Shown here one piece after another: positions 9,399 through 19,089 of a stretch of 64,000 nt of DNA. Numbering within the stretch: position 1 is the first letter of the stretch; each line of letters starts with the position of its first letter. This DNA comes from Desulfobulbus sp. Lineage in GTDB: Bacteria; Desulfobacterota; Desulfobulbia; Desulfobulbales; Desulfobulbaceae. The stretch covers positions 1 through 64,000 of the forward strand of contig DRKI01000053.1 of the NCBI GenBank assembly GCA_011051875.1, given 5' to 3'. A program made the position numbers and the translations under genes. The notes under the pieces were generated by a model. It worked only from the letters and a program-made list of their open reading frames with translations, was not told the origin of the DNA and did no database searches.

Positions 9399-9584
9399 AT
9401 GGGAAAGAAAAAGAAGAAAGTAAAAAAAAGCTGCTGCGGCAAATACCTGAAAAAGGGAAAACACTGCAGTAAATGCCCGGTCCTGATCAAGGCCAAGTGC
9501 AAGCAGCTGAGCAGGGAGCAGGCCGGGGACGGCAGCAAGAAGAAAAAAAAGAAGAAGAAAAAGAAAAAGAAGAACAAGGCCTGA
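9399..9584 (+). CDS. Small Lys/Cys-rich protein with poly-lysine tail
   Basis: A 61-residue protein. It opens MGKKKKKVKKS, then has a cysteine motif CCGKYLKKGKHCSKCP (C-C-x10-C-x2-C-P), one more Cys, and a tail with a run of 12 lysines. A GGGAGAG site lies 8 bases before the ATG and a strong terminator follows, so a compact one-gene transcript is likely. The four close cysteines could bind a metal such as zinc, and the charge suggests nucleic-acid or ribosome binding. Both points are inference. Similar Cys/Lys-rich small proteins seem to exist in other proteobacteria, but I cannot name a family. Confidence 0.72.
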   Translation: MGKKKKKVKKSCCGKYLKKGKHCSKCPVLIKAKCKQLSREQAGDGSKKKKKKKKKKKKNKA

Positions 9585-9608
9585 CCGGGATGAGGGAAGG
9601 TTGGATGG

Positions 9609-9643
9609 CCGGCCGGTGCATCGTGCACCGGCCGGTTTTTTTT
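9609..9643 (+). terminator. Strong intrinsic terminator
   Basis: A perfect 12-bp GC-rich stem (9609-9620 with 9624-9635), a 3-base loop and eight T. It terminates the small Lys/Cys-rich gene and faces the end of the minus-strand block. Confidence 0.92.
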
Positions 9644-9773
9644 ATCCCGAATCGAGCGAGTTTCATTATGCCGCGGGATGCAGGTCCTGTGTTGCATTAC
9701 ATGCCTGCATGGAACCTCACGGTGCGAAGCGGATCCAAGAGACCTGGTTCCGCGGCGGGCAGGCCGGCCACGG

Positions 9774-11063
9774 TCATGGCCGGGTGCCCAGGAGGAGCAA
9801 GAGCATGGGTGGGCATGCGGCCCGGCCGTTGTCCGGCGGGTTGGGCGGCAGGCCCGGGACGAGTTCGTCGGCACCGATATCGATTCCACTTCCTCCCGGT
9901 CTGGGCTGGCCGTCAAAGTCATCCGCCAGGCCACTGATCTCCAGGCCGCTGTCCGTGACCCCGGCCACGGCTCCGGCAAGGTGCAGGTCGCCTCGGTCCG
10001 GGGCGATGAACCAGTTTGCCATGGCCGTGCGCACGTTGTGGCTCACAACGGCCGTGGCGCTGTCACGCGGGACAATGGCCCGGTTGGTCAGGTTGTTGCT
10101 GATCAGCACACTGCTGGTTGCCGGGAAACGGTACTCGATACCATTGGGATAGTCGTGGTCGAAGAAGATGGTATTGTTGTAGACCCGGGCCCCGGGCGCC
10201 GATTCCAGGCCGATGCCCACATCGCTGTGGCCATGATCCTGCGGATGATAGATCATGTTGTTGCGGATGATGCCGCCATGGTGACCGCTGTCGCCCAGGC
10301 CGAAGCCGATGCCCCGGTCGCAGTCGATGATACGGTTGCGCTGGACCAGGGTGTCTCGCGAATCGGACCAGAAGTGGATCCCGTGCTCGGCCAGGCCGCC
10401 ACTGCACCAGAATCCCCGGATCACGTTGTCCTCGATGGTCCAGCCTGTGGCGAGGTGGGCGTCGATCCCGCCGGTGTAGCAGGAGCCGTTCCGGTCCCAG
10501 ACAAAGGCGCGGCCGCTGTCGGTCAGTTCGATCAGCGAATTCCGGACCGTTCCGTGATCCACCGTGTGGGAGCGGCTGGAATCGGGGTTGATCTTGATCG
10601 CCTGCTGGCCGGGGTCGATGATGTGGACGTTGTCGATGCGTGTGCCGGTGACGTTGTGGCCATCCGTGGCCATGACGTGGATCGGGTGATCGTAGGCCCG
10701 TTCCAGGGTCAGGTCGGCGATGGTGACGTTGGAGGCCACGACCTGGAAGATCTCCGTGGTCTGGTAATCACCGTCCAGGGTGACATCCTCCCTGTTGCCG
10801 CTGGCCGAACGGACCGTGACCCCGTTCCTGGTGATGCGGAGATAGACACCGTTCAGGTGATAGACGCCGTTTTGCAGCAGGATGTCCGGGTCGCCGCCCG
10901 CGTTGGCCTGGTCCACTGCCTGCCGGAGCCCGGCAACGGTGCTGACCGTGACAGCGGCCGGGCCGGGCTGCGGCCGGAGTGCCAGCGCCAGGAGCAGGAA
11001 GAAAAGCCATGCCGGGCGGGACCGGCCACTGCCCATTGTGTGTATCAGGGACAATGCTCCCAT
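9774..11063 (-). CDS. Exported right-handed beta-helix repeat protein
   Basis: About 429 residues. A long N-terminal hydrophobic signal segment (AWLFFLLLALAL) is followed by repeated strand units such as NVTIADLTLERAYD, GTRIDNVHIIDP, IEDNVIRGF, VQRNRIIDCD, IRNNMIYH and VYNNTIFFDH. These are the pattern of parallel beta-helix (pectate-lyase-like/NosD) proteins. The C-terminal domain closes with SGIDIGADELVPG, common in such proteins, then a tail CPPMLLLLLG. The start may be ATG 11063 or the GTG at 11069, which overlaps the stop of the upstream gene. Likely a surface or secreted polysaccharide-binding protein; no enzyme activity can be assigned. Confidence 0.85.
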   Translation of the reverse strand: MGALSLIHTMGSGRSRPAWLFFLLLALALRPQPGPAAVTVSTVAGLRQAVDQANAGGDPDILLQNGVYHLNGVYLRITRNGVTVRSASGNREDVTLDGDYQTTEIFQVVASNVTIADLTLERAYDHPIHVMATDGHNVTGTRIDNVHIIDPGQQAIKINPDSSRSHTVDHGTVRNSLIELTDSGRAFVWDRNGSCYTGGIDAHLATGWTIEDNVIRGFWCSGGLAEHGIHFWSDSRDTLVQRNRIIDCDRGIGFGLGDSGHHGGIIRNNMIYHPQDHGHSDVGIGLESAPGARVYNNTIFFDHDYPNGIEYRFPATSSVLISNNLTNRAIVPRDSATAVVSHNVRTAMANWFIAPDRGDLHLAGAVAGVTDSGLEISGLADDFDGQPRPGGSGIDIGADELVPGLPPNPPDNGRAACPPMLLLLLGTRP

Positions 11064-11065
11064 GT

Positions 11066-12838
11066 TCACCTGTGCAGGAGGAGGAGGTTGGTGGCAGGAA
11101 TGTGGCCCCGTCGGCCGCCAGAGGGGCCGCCGCCACCGCCGCCGCCGGACATGGTGGCCAGGGCGCGGCCGTCGCGCAGGTAGTTGCCCCGGGCCGTGGG
11201 CCAGAGGAGCTGGTTTTCCGACGAGCCCGGCACCGTGTAGATGAAGAGTCCTGCGCCAAAGGTCTGGATCAGGATCTCCAGGGTTCCGTTGCCGTCGGTA
11301 TCCATGACCGTGGGCGCTGCCGGCGCGCCCTTGCCGTTGCCGTCGCTGCCCTGCCGGGGCAGTTGCAGGTCGTAGAGCACGTTGCCGTTGCGGTCCAGGA
11401 TCATCAGGTAGCCGTGCGGGACACCTGGCCTGATGGATTCCGGATCGCCGAAGGTGGTCAGGATCAGCTCGGGAATATTGTCCCGGTTGAGATCGGCCAC
11501 CGTGATCTCGGAAGCGTACATCAGGGCCCGGCCGTGCCGGATGTCGCGCCGCCAGAGCCGGGTGGCGGTGGGCGAGATGCAGTAGATGTATCCGTCGTGG
11601 CCGCCGAAGAGGATCTCGGGCCGGGCATCGCCCACCAGGTTGACGATGGTGGGGGCGGGAGGATTGGTGGGCGGGTACCAGCTGTGCCCGGAGCGGCTCA
11701 GGGGGTAACCGGTGGAGGGAAGATTCTCCCAGCCCGCCAGCCGCCTGGCCGAGCGGTTGCCACTGCCGTAAAAACCCTCCAGCACCATGACCGAGTGGTG
11801 CTTGGTGTCGTAGGGCTCATCCTTTTCCACGTTGGCCACCGCCACCACCTCGTTTCTGCCATCGCCGTTGATGTCGGCCACCGACGGCGGCGATTCGGTC
11901 CACTGCATCCATTTCTGCCGGCTGGGATGCGGCCAGGCTCCTATGTGCAGGTGGTAGTGGTCCCGTTCCACGTCAGGATCGAACCAGCGGATGAACTGGC
12001 CCCAGTTGAGCCTGTTGCCCAGGTAGTTGGAGTCGCGGTTGGTGAACCAGGGCGAGGCCAGCATGCTGACCCCGGTGTGCTGGAAGACGTTGATCTGGTG
12101 ATTGTCAAAGGTGACCACGATCTCCTGTTCCGGGTCGTCATCCAGGTTGCCGATGCCCACGTTCAGGCCGTAGCAGCCGTAGCCGTGATTGCCGGGGCCG
12201 TTGGCGTCGGCGTCGTTGCCGGGGCCGGAGGCGGTGTTGTAACGGGGCCAGGCCCGGAAGGAAAGGCCGGGCGGCTGGTAGAGGGTGCCGTCGGGATTGA
12301 AGACAAAGACCTGGGCTCCGTCGCGCTCTGTCTGGGTGGTGGTGGCCACCACCTCGATGGAGCCGTTGTTGTCCAGGTCGCCGGCGGCCAGGCCGCGGAC
12401 CTCGGGACATTGGCCTGCCGAGCAGGTGGAGGCGGGCCAGCCGGCCTTGAGATGGAGGGCGCCGTTTCTCCACTCGTAGGCCGCCACGTTGCTGCCGCTG
12501 CCGGCCACGATTTCGTAGACCCCGTCACCGTCCAGGTCAGCGCAGACCGCGGGGGCGTAGATCCGCCCCTCGAGCGGGCGGCCGGAGCCGTGGGCGACCC
12601 TGTCCAGTTCGTTGCCGGCCGCATCCCAGACGATGATATCGTAGAAGGTGCCGATGATCTTACGGCTGCCTGTCCCCAGGTCATGGACGATGGTGGAGGC
12701 GAACCAGGAGGTGCCGGTCCACTTGATCTGTTTCCTGAACACCGGTCGCTGTACCGGTGCGGCGTGGACGGGCAGGGAAGAGAAAATCATGGCAGGCAGC
12801 AGGGCCAGCCGAAGCAGGAGAAAGGTATGTCGCGGCAT
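11066..12838 (-). CDS. Exported FG-GAP/VCBS-type repeat protein
   Basis: 590 residues with a signal peptide (residues 1-26, ending VHA). At least six acidic loops of the Ca-binding FG-GAP type recur: DLDGDGVYEI, DLDNNGSIEV, NLDDDPEQEI, DINGDGRNEV, DLNRDNIPEL and DTDGNGTLEI. They predict a beta-propeller like the integrin alpha head. The C-terminus has a seven-glycine run, then GHIPATNLLLLHR. Its stop is within a few bases of the next gene's start, so the two are translationally coupled. Probably secreted or cell-surface, in adhesion or matrix; inference. Confidence 0.85.
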   Translation of the reverse strand: MPRHTFLLLRLALLPAMIFSSLPVHAAPVQRPVFRKQIKWTGTSWFASTIVHDLGTGSRKIIGTFYDIIVWDAAGNELDRVAHGSGRPLEGRIYAPAVCADLDGDGVYEIVAGSGSNVAAYEWRNGALHLKAGWPASTCSAGQCPEVRGLAAGDLDNNGSIEVVATTTQTERDGAQVFVFNPDGTLYQPPGLSFRAWPRYNTASGPGNDADANGPGNHGYGCYGLNVGIGNLDDDPEQEIVVTFDNHQINVFQHTGVSMLASPWFTNRDSNYLGNRLNWGQFIRWFDPDVERDHYHLHIGAWPHPSRQKWMQWTESPPSVADINGDGRNEVVAVANVEKDEPYDTKHHSVMVLEGFYGSGNRSARRLAGWENLPSTGYPLSRSGHSWYPPTNPPAPTIVNLVGDARPEILFGGHDGYIYCISPTATRLWRRDIRHGRALMYASEITVADLNRDNIPELILTTFGDPESIRPGVPHGYLMILDRNGNVLYDLQLPRQGSDGNGKGAPAAPTVMDTDGNGTLEILIQTFGAGLFIYTVPGSSENQLLWPTARGNYLRDGRALATMSGGGGGGGPSGGRRGHIPATNLLLLHR

Positions 12839-12899
12839 GGGATATGACGGTCCGGATGAGATTGCTGTGGATCGGCGGGGCGATGGTGCCGCCGGAAAA

Positions 12900-13934
12900 T
12901 CAGTTGTTCAGAAGGAGCGTGGTCCAGGCCATGGGGCAGTGCCCTGCTCCATGGGATGACGGGATACCTGTATCCCCGGTGCTGTCATGGCTGTCCGGGT
13001 TCCATCCCGCGATGCGGGCCAGGATCCACCACATGGCATAGGCCTTGCGGTTGGCGGTGATATGCTGGGTGTTGTGGGCGCCGTAGGTGATGGTGCCGCC
13101 CGGCTCGTTGCGGTTGGGGTACCAGTCTACGCCCTGGAGGTGACTGTTCTGCCAGTCGATGTAGAAGTTGCCGCCATAGGCGTCGGAGTCACCGTTGTCA
13201 CCGGCGTCCTGCCAGTAGTTGCCAGCCATGTCGTGGGTGTCGATGTCGTAGTAGTCCAGGCAATAGTAGCCGTGGCTTCGGCAATAGTCGGTGATCAGCC
13301 TGGCCTGGTCGCGGGGATGGCCGCTGCCCAGGTTGTTGTTTTTTTCGGCGTGGCCGGTCATGAAGATGAAGGTCACGGGAGTGGCCCGCTGGCCCGGCCC
13401 GGTGCCGATCCTGGTCCCGCCCGGTCCGTATTCGTTGATGAGGGTCTGCATGCCCGGCAGGTAGTTGCCGCGCACGTTGTGGCCGGTGATGGAGCACCAG
13501 GACCACATGACCACGTTGATGGCCGCATTGGCCGGGTCGTCCAGGAAGTTGCGGGTGGCCTGGATAAAGGCCCTCTCGTTGCGGCTCAGGTCCGATGCGT
13601 CCTCGCCCGGCGCATGGTAGGAGGCCAGGGCATAGTCGTGGAAATCGAGGCTGCCGGCCACGGCAGGGCCACCGTCGGTGATGGCGAACAGGACGTCGTC
13701 GCCGCTTCGAAACTGCGGCAGGCCGAACATGCCGTAGGCGACATGGGTGCCGTGCGATGTGTGCTGGTAGGCGATATGCAGGGTGTTGCGGGCCCGGTCG
13801 ATGTACTGGCGGGGAATGGAGCGGAGTACGGCCTGGGTGGCCACCCCGTGATCGGCGATGAACTGTTCCGCCCGGCCTGTTGTCGGCAAGGAGAGACAAA
13901 TCAGGGTGCAGAAGAGTGGGACAGCGCTGCGCAT
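12900..13934 (-). CDS. Exported protein of unknown function
   Basis: 344 residues from the ATG at 13934, chosen because a GAGGAGAA site lies just upstream; another ATG at 13961 lacks one. A signal peptide is followed by IAYQHTSHGTHVAYGM, MWSWCSITGHN, FIFMTGHAEKNNN and YYDIDTHDMAGNYW. The recurring His, Ser and Asp residues resemble a hydrolase active site, perhaps SGNH-like, but I cannot prove a family. It ends GHCPMAWTTLLLNN, similar to the tails of the two downstream genes. It lies 62 bases upstream of the FG-GAP gene in the same direction. Confidence 0.8.
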   Translation of the reverse strand: MRSAVPLFCTLICLSLPTTGRAEQFIADHGVATQAVLRSIPRQYIDRARNTLHIAYQHTSHGTHVAYGMFGLPQFRSGDDVLFAITDGGPAVAGSLDFHDYALASYHAPGEDASDLSRNERAFIQATRNFLDDPANAAINVVMWSWCSITGHNVRGNYLPGMQTLINEYGPGGTRIGTGPGQRATPVTFIFMTGHAEKNNNLGSGHPRDQARLITDYCRSHGYYCLDYYDIDTHDMAGNYWQDAGDNGDSDAYGGNFYIDWQNSHLQGVDWYPNRNEPGGTITYGAHNTQHITANRKAYAMWWILARIAGWNPDSHDSTGDTGIPSSHGAGHCPMAWTTLLLNN

Positions 13935-14047
13935 CGTGGATTCTCCTCGGTCGGACATCATTGTTTTCGGGGAGCACGGCCGGTACCGCTCCCCGGCCTG
14001 ACGGCATCAGCGAGATCCCGGAGCCGGGATGACGGTACCAGATGGCT

Positions 14048-14722
14048 CTATGCAATAATCTTGCCTACCTCCTTTGGGGTCAGGTTGAAACGGGCGGCGA
14101 TTTCCGCCCAGCTCATCTTCTGCTGCCGGTACATGGCTGCAATCGCACCTGGCGTCCTGTTCGCGTGTCCGGCCAGGGCACAGATCACGGTGATCTGGCG
14201 GCCGTTGAATCCCGTAACGCGGAGCTGTTCAATTACATTTTTGTCGATGCCAAAGGCATCCATGATCATGGAGTCGGTGATCAGGGCAGCCACCTGCCTG
14301 CCACTGTCGCCGCGGGCCAGGGCCCGGAGCACGGGGTCACTCTGCCGGCCGGCCAGGCCGGAGGCGTGCATGATCTGCCGCCAGGAGCCGCCGTTGTTCC
14401 GGACATCCAGGAGCAGGTCCGGGTCACGGCCGCTTTTCCGGGCCAGGTAGAGCGCGATGAGCAGGTCGTCGGGATCGACACCTCCCTGCATCTTCAGCAG
14501 CACGATTTTTTTCTTGCTGATGTGGAAGCTCTTCGCAATCAGTGAATTGAAGGTGGTGGCAACCAGGTAGTCGTCAGCGGCGAACCGGTCTTCCGGGTCA
14601 TAGCTCCGGTTGCGGAAGCAGTGGCAGGAGTTGCTGGAAAAGCCGGCCTGCGCCCAGGCCGGCAGGATAAACAGGAGGAGCAGGAGGATCAGGTTCAGCA
14701 GGGCGGTCTGTCGCATGGGCAT
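14048..14722 (-). CDS. Exported protein with internal duplication, unknown function
   Basis: 224 residues. Residues 1-26 form a signal peptide (LILLLLLFILPAWAQA), followed by SCHCF. Two similar helical units follow, residues 61-125 and 152-223. They share the pattern I..(S/A)FxI(S/D)K..I..L, a run of small helices, (S)W.(Q/E)I, then a glycine/proline turn. The second ends in MSWAEIAARFNLTPKEVG, which resembles a helix-turn-helix, although the protein is predicted exported. It opens the minus-strand block of exported genes, 113 bases upstream of the next. No function assigned. Confidence 0.75.
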   Translation of the reverse strand: MPMRQTALLNLILLLLLFILPAWAQAGFSSNSCHCFRNRSYDPEDRFAADDYLVATTFNSLIAKSFHISKKKIVLLKMQGGVDPDDLLIALYLARKSGRDPDLLLDVRNNGGSWRQIMHASGLAGRQSDPVLRALARGDSGRQVAALITDSMIMDAFGIDKNVIEQLRVTGFNGRQITVICALAGHANRTPGAIAAMYRQQKMSWAEIAARFNLTPKEVGKIIA

Positions 14723-14849
14723 GAAGTGTTGTCGTGGGACGACAGGGGCGTATGGTCACCCGCTGTCCCCTGGATCAACCGGAACCCTGCAGCCAGGGTC
14801 CGGCCAGTGGTACCTTGTATGCTTTCTTTTTTAGTGCATCTGATTGCGG

Positions 14850-14879
14850 TTGACAATGACTTATCGGGCGTGCTATGGA
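14850..14879 (+). promoter_or_regulatory. Sigma70-type promoter for hisD
   Basis: TTGACA (14850-14855), an 18-base spacer and TATGGA (14874-14879), 63 bases before hisD. The surrounding DNA is more AT-rich than the genes. Confidence 0.6.
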
Positions 14880-14942
14880 CAAGGGCTGCGTGAGGCGGTA
14901 AAAGATCATGAAATCAGTGTGTTCTGAAGAGATGGAGAAACG

Positions 14943-16256
14943 ATGAATATTCGGATTGAACCTGTGGCCTCGGAACGGGGCCGGCAACTGGTTGCCGGCC
15001 TGCTTGACCGGTTCACGGTCCCGGACCAGGAATGCAGGCAGCACGTGGCCGAGATCATTGACCGCGTCCGCCGGGAGGGGGACCGGGCCGTGGTCGACTA
15101 CACCAGGAGCTTCGATGCGCCCGATCTTGAGATGCGCGATCTCAAGGTGAGCCGGGAGGAGTTCGACCGGGCGGCCGGCCAGGTCAGCGCTGAATTCCTC
15201 GACAGCCTGCGTTTCGCCGCAGGCCGCATTCGCGCCTTCCACGAGCGGGAGATGGAGGATTCCTGGTTTCTCACCCGGGAAGACGGCACCATCACCGGTC
15301 GCATGGTCCGGCCGGTGGATTCGGCCGGCCTGTATGTGCCCGGCGGCCAGGGCGGTTCCACTCCCCTGGTCTCCTCGGTCCTGATGAACGGGATCCCGGC
15401 GGCCATTGCCGGCGTCCGGCGCCGGGTCATGATGACCCCGCCGGACCGGGAGGGATGCGTCAACCCGGCCCTGCTCATGGCGGCCCGCGAAGTGGGCATT
15501 GACGAGGTCTTCAAGGCCGGCTCGGCCTGGGCCATCGCCGCCCTGGCATGGGGTACGGAACAGGTTCCGGCCGTGGATGTCATTGTCGGGCCAGGCAACC
15601 GGTTCGTCACCGAGGCCAAGCGGCAGGTCATGGGCCGGGTCCGGATTGATATGATCGCCGGTCCCAGCGAGGTGCTCATCGTGGCCGACGAGACCGCCGA
15701 GCCTGCCTTTGTCGCCGCTGACATGCTGGCCCAGGCCGAGCACGATCCCCTGGCCCTGGCCCTGGTCATCACCACCGGCAGGGATCTGGCCGACCGGATC
15801 GTGAACCACCTGGAGGAACAGTTGCCGCAACTCGGTCGAGAAGATATCGCGCGTACCTCCCTGGAGCAGCGGGGTGCCATCCTGCTGGTCCGGACCCTGG
15901 CCGAGGCCGTGGACCTGGCCAACCGCATCGCCATTGAACACCTGGAGCTGCAGGTACGCGATCCATGGCAGTGGCTGCCGGCCATCCGCCATGCGGGTGC
16001 CATTTTCCTCGGGCCGAACACCCCGGAGGCTGCCGGCGACTACGTGGCCGGACCCAATCATGTCCTGCCCACCATGGGCACGGCGCGCATCTCCTCGGCA
16101 CTCGGGGTGGAGACCTTTCTCAAGAAGAGTTCGGTGATCTCTTATTCCCGCCGGGCCCTGCTGGCTGATGCCGGCCATATCCAGCGGCTGGCGGAACTGG
16201 AGGGACTGACCGCCCATGCACGTTCGGTGGCGGTACGGGTCGGTGATGACGACTGA
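14943..16256 (+). CDS. hisD: Histidinol dehydrogenase
   Basis: 437 residues, normal length. It oxidises histidinol to histidine in two NAD-dependent steps, the last reactions of histidine synthesis. Visible family motifs are GGQGGSTPLVSSVLMN, VDVIVGPGNRFVTEAKRQV, DMIAGPSEVLIVAD, DMLAQAEHDP (zinc and catalytic residues), EHLELQV and GPNHVLPTMGTAR. It is followed by rsmG with an 11-base overlap. No other his genes are visible. Confidence 0.96.
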   Translation: MNIRIEPVASERGRQLVAGLLDRFTVPDQECRQHVAEIIDRVRREGDRAVVDYTRSFDAPDLEMRDLKVSREEFDRAAGQVSAEFLDSLRFAAGRIRAFHEREMEDSWFLTREDGTITGRMVRPVDSAGLYVPGGQGGSTPLVSSVLMNGIPAAIAGVRRRVMMTPPDREGCVNPALLMAAREVGIDEVFKAGSAWAIAALAWGTEQVPAVDVIVGPGNRFVTEAKRQVMGRVRIDMIAGPSEVLIVADETAEPAFVAADMLAQAEHDPLALALVITTGRDLADRIVNHLEEQLPQLGREDIARTSLEQRGAILLVRTLAEAVDLANRIAIEHLELQVRDPWQWLPAIRHAGAIFLGPNTPEAAGDYVAGPNHVLPTMGTARISSALGVETFLKKSSVISYSRRALLADAGHIQRLAELEGLTAHARSVAVRVGDDD

Positions 16257-16887
16257 GTCGCTGCTCCGGCAGGGCGCCCGCCGGCTGGGTATTGATCTTG
16301 ATCAGGACAGCGCCTCCAGGTTGTCGCTGTATTGCGACGAACTGGAGCGGTGGAACCGGCGTATCAACCTGGTGGCCCGGCGGACCGGCCGGCAGGAGAT
16401 GCTGGAAAAACATTTTCTCGATTCCCTGACCCTGCTGCCGCTCCTGGACCGGCCCGGGGCCGGTCTGCTGGACGTGGGCAGCGGTGCCGGGTTTCCCGGC
16501 CTGGTCCTGGCCGCGGCCGCGCCGGATCTGCAGGTCACTCTGGTGGAGCCGCGGCAGAAACGTGTCGTCTTTCTCCGTCACGTGGTGCGCACCCTGGAGC
16601 TGGCCAATGTCCGGATCGTGGACCGGCGGCTCGAGGAGGCCGACCTGCTGCAGGAAGGTGGTTTTTCCCATGTCACCGGCCGGGCCGTGGCCGAACCCGG
16701 CCTGTTTCTGGCCATGGTGGCACCGCTGCTCACCGCCCGGACCAGGGTGATCCTGATGCTGGGCGGCGGCGGACGGGACCGTTTTCCCGAGCGTGGCATA
16801 CCGGGGTTTCGTCTGCTGGAGGAGCAGGGCCTGGTCCTGCCTTTTTCCGGGGCCGCCCGTCACCTGGTTGTCGTTGCCCCGGCATAG
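16246..16887 (+). CDS. rsmG: 16S rRNA (guanine527-N7)-methyltransferase
   Basis: 213 residues. An SAM-dependent methyltransferase of the GidB/RsmG family, acting on 16S rRNA. The N-terminal helix reads ERWNRRINLVA, the SAM loop LLDVGSGAGFPGLVLA, and EPRQKRVVFL follows. The start at 16246 overlaps the end of hisD; a longer frame from 16216 would lie entirely inside hisD. Pairing with hisD is not functional in an obvious way and probably reflects co-transcription only. Confidence 0.9.
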   Translation: MTTESLLRQGARRLGIDLDQDSASRLSLYCDELERWNRRINLVARRTGRQEMLEKHFLDSLTLLPLLDRPGAGLLDVGSGAGFPGLVLAAAAPDLQVTLVEPRQKRVVFLRHVVRTLELANVRIVDRRLEEADLLQEGGFSHVTGRAVAEPGLFLAMVAPLLTARTRVILMLGGGGRDRFPERGIPGFRLLEEQGLVLPFSGAARHLVVVAPA

Positions 16888-16923
16888 GTCGCTTGCGCCT
16901 TCCTGCTGGCATTTTTTGTCCTG

Positions 16924-16947
16924 ATCTGGTATTAACAGATTTTTTTT
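16924..16947 (+). terminator. Possible weak intrinsic terminator after rsmG
   Basis: ATCTG (16924-16928) pairs with CAGAT (16936-16940) around a 7-base loop, and a T run follows to 16947. The stem is only 5 bp, so function is uncertain. It lies between rsmG and leuB. Confidence 0.4.
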
Positions 16948-17039
16948 ATTGTCTGCTTTTTCGTTGGGGAGCAACCGGAAACCGGTTATTTGAAAATCGT
17001 GTCAGACCATGGCGGGCCGGCCCCCGGCCGGTCCGGTAA

Positions 17040-18125
<1,086 letters not shown>

Positions 18126-18132
18126 AGACCGG

Positions 18133-19062
18133 ATGAAAGCGATGACCAGGCGCGACAATATCATCCTGCTCGCCAATGGCCCGGCCGCGCCGCTGGCGGA
18201 AAAGATCGGCCGGGAACTCGGGCTGGAGCTGACCCGGATGGTGACCAGGCGGTTCGCCGACGGCGAGTTCTATCACGCCTTTCCCTGCGATGTTTCGGGT
18301 CGGGATCTGGTCATCGTCGCCACCACCGAGAATGATGGCGCCCACCAGGAGCTGATCGATCTCATCGCCGGCAGCCGCTACTGGAATGCGCTCTCGGTCA
18401 ACGTGGTTATCCCCTACCTGGGCTACTCGACCATGGAACGGGCCAAGCCCGAGTCGGGCGAGATTCCCAAGGGCATCACCCGGACGCGGCAGATCTTCCG
18501 GACCCGGCCCAACTATGTCGCCTTTGTCGATCTCCATTCCGAGGCCGTGCTTCATGCCCACAGCGGCGAGATCAGGACCCGCCACGTCTGGACCGAGAGC
18601 GCGGCCGCGGACAAGATCCGGTCCCTTGCCCTTGCCGATTACGTTCTGGTCTCCCCGGACTACGGCTTCAGCAAGCGGGTGGCCAGGCTGGCCGGCATTC
18701 TCGGGTGCCCCCATACCGCGGCCAACAAGGACCGCTACGACGTGGACAGGACCATTGTCGGCCAGCTGTCCAGCGCGGTGCGCGGCCGGGTGGCCATCAT
18801 CTGTGACGACATGATCCGCACCGGCGGCTCCATGCTCCAGACCGTGGACCGCTGCTACGAGGCCGGGGCCGTGGATGTGCTGGTCATGGCCACCCACCTG
18901 GTCCTGGCCGGGGACGCACGCAACCGTTTCCTGGAGCGGGGGATCCGCATCATCGGCGCCGACACCTATCCCGGCCGGGAGAGTGATGATCTGCTCGATG
19001 TCTATTCTGTGGCGCCGCTGATCGCACGGGAGCTGGAACACTATCTGCGGCTTGCAGAGTAA
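18133..19062 (+). CDS. Divergent ribose-phosphate pyrophosphokinase
   Basis: 309 residues of the PRPP synthetase/phosphoribosyltransferase fold. It keeps RRFADGEFYHAFP, VDLHSEAVLHAH and the PRPP-binding loop IICDDMIRTGGSML. The usual bacterial ATP-site segment (GYARQDRK type) is replaced by GYSTMERAKPESGE, which resembles non-canonical class II/III enzymes. It could still make PRPP (a substrate for His and Trp synthesis), or be a specialised paralogue. It lies between leuB and asd. Whether a canonical prs exists elsewhere cannot be seen. The ATG at 18142 is an alternative start. Confidence 0.85.
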   Translation: MKAMTRRDNIILLANGPAAPLAEKIGRELGLELTRMVTRRFADGEFYHAFPCDVSGRDLVIVATTENDGAHQELIDLIAGSRYWNALSVNVVIPYLGYSTMERAKPESGEIPKGITRTRQIFRTRPNYVAFVDLHSEAVLHAHSGEIRTRHVWTESAAADKIRSLALADYVLVSPDYGFSKRVARLAGILGCPHTAANKDRYDVDRTIVGQLSSAVRGRVAIICDDMIRTGGSMLQTVDRCYEAGAVDVLVMATHLVLAGDARNRFLERGIRIIGADTYPGRESDDLLDVYSVAPLIARELEHYLRLAE

Positions 19063-19089
19063 GATCAATATCCAACAGGAATACGAAGG

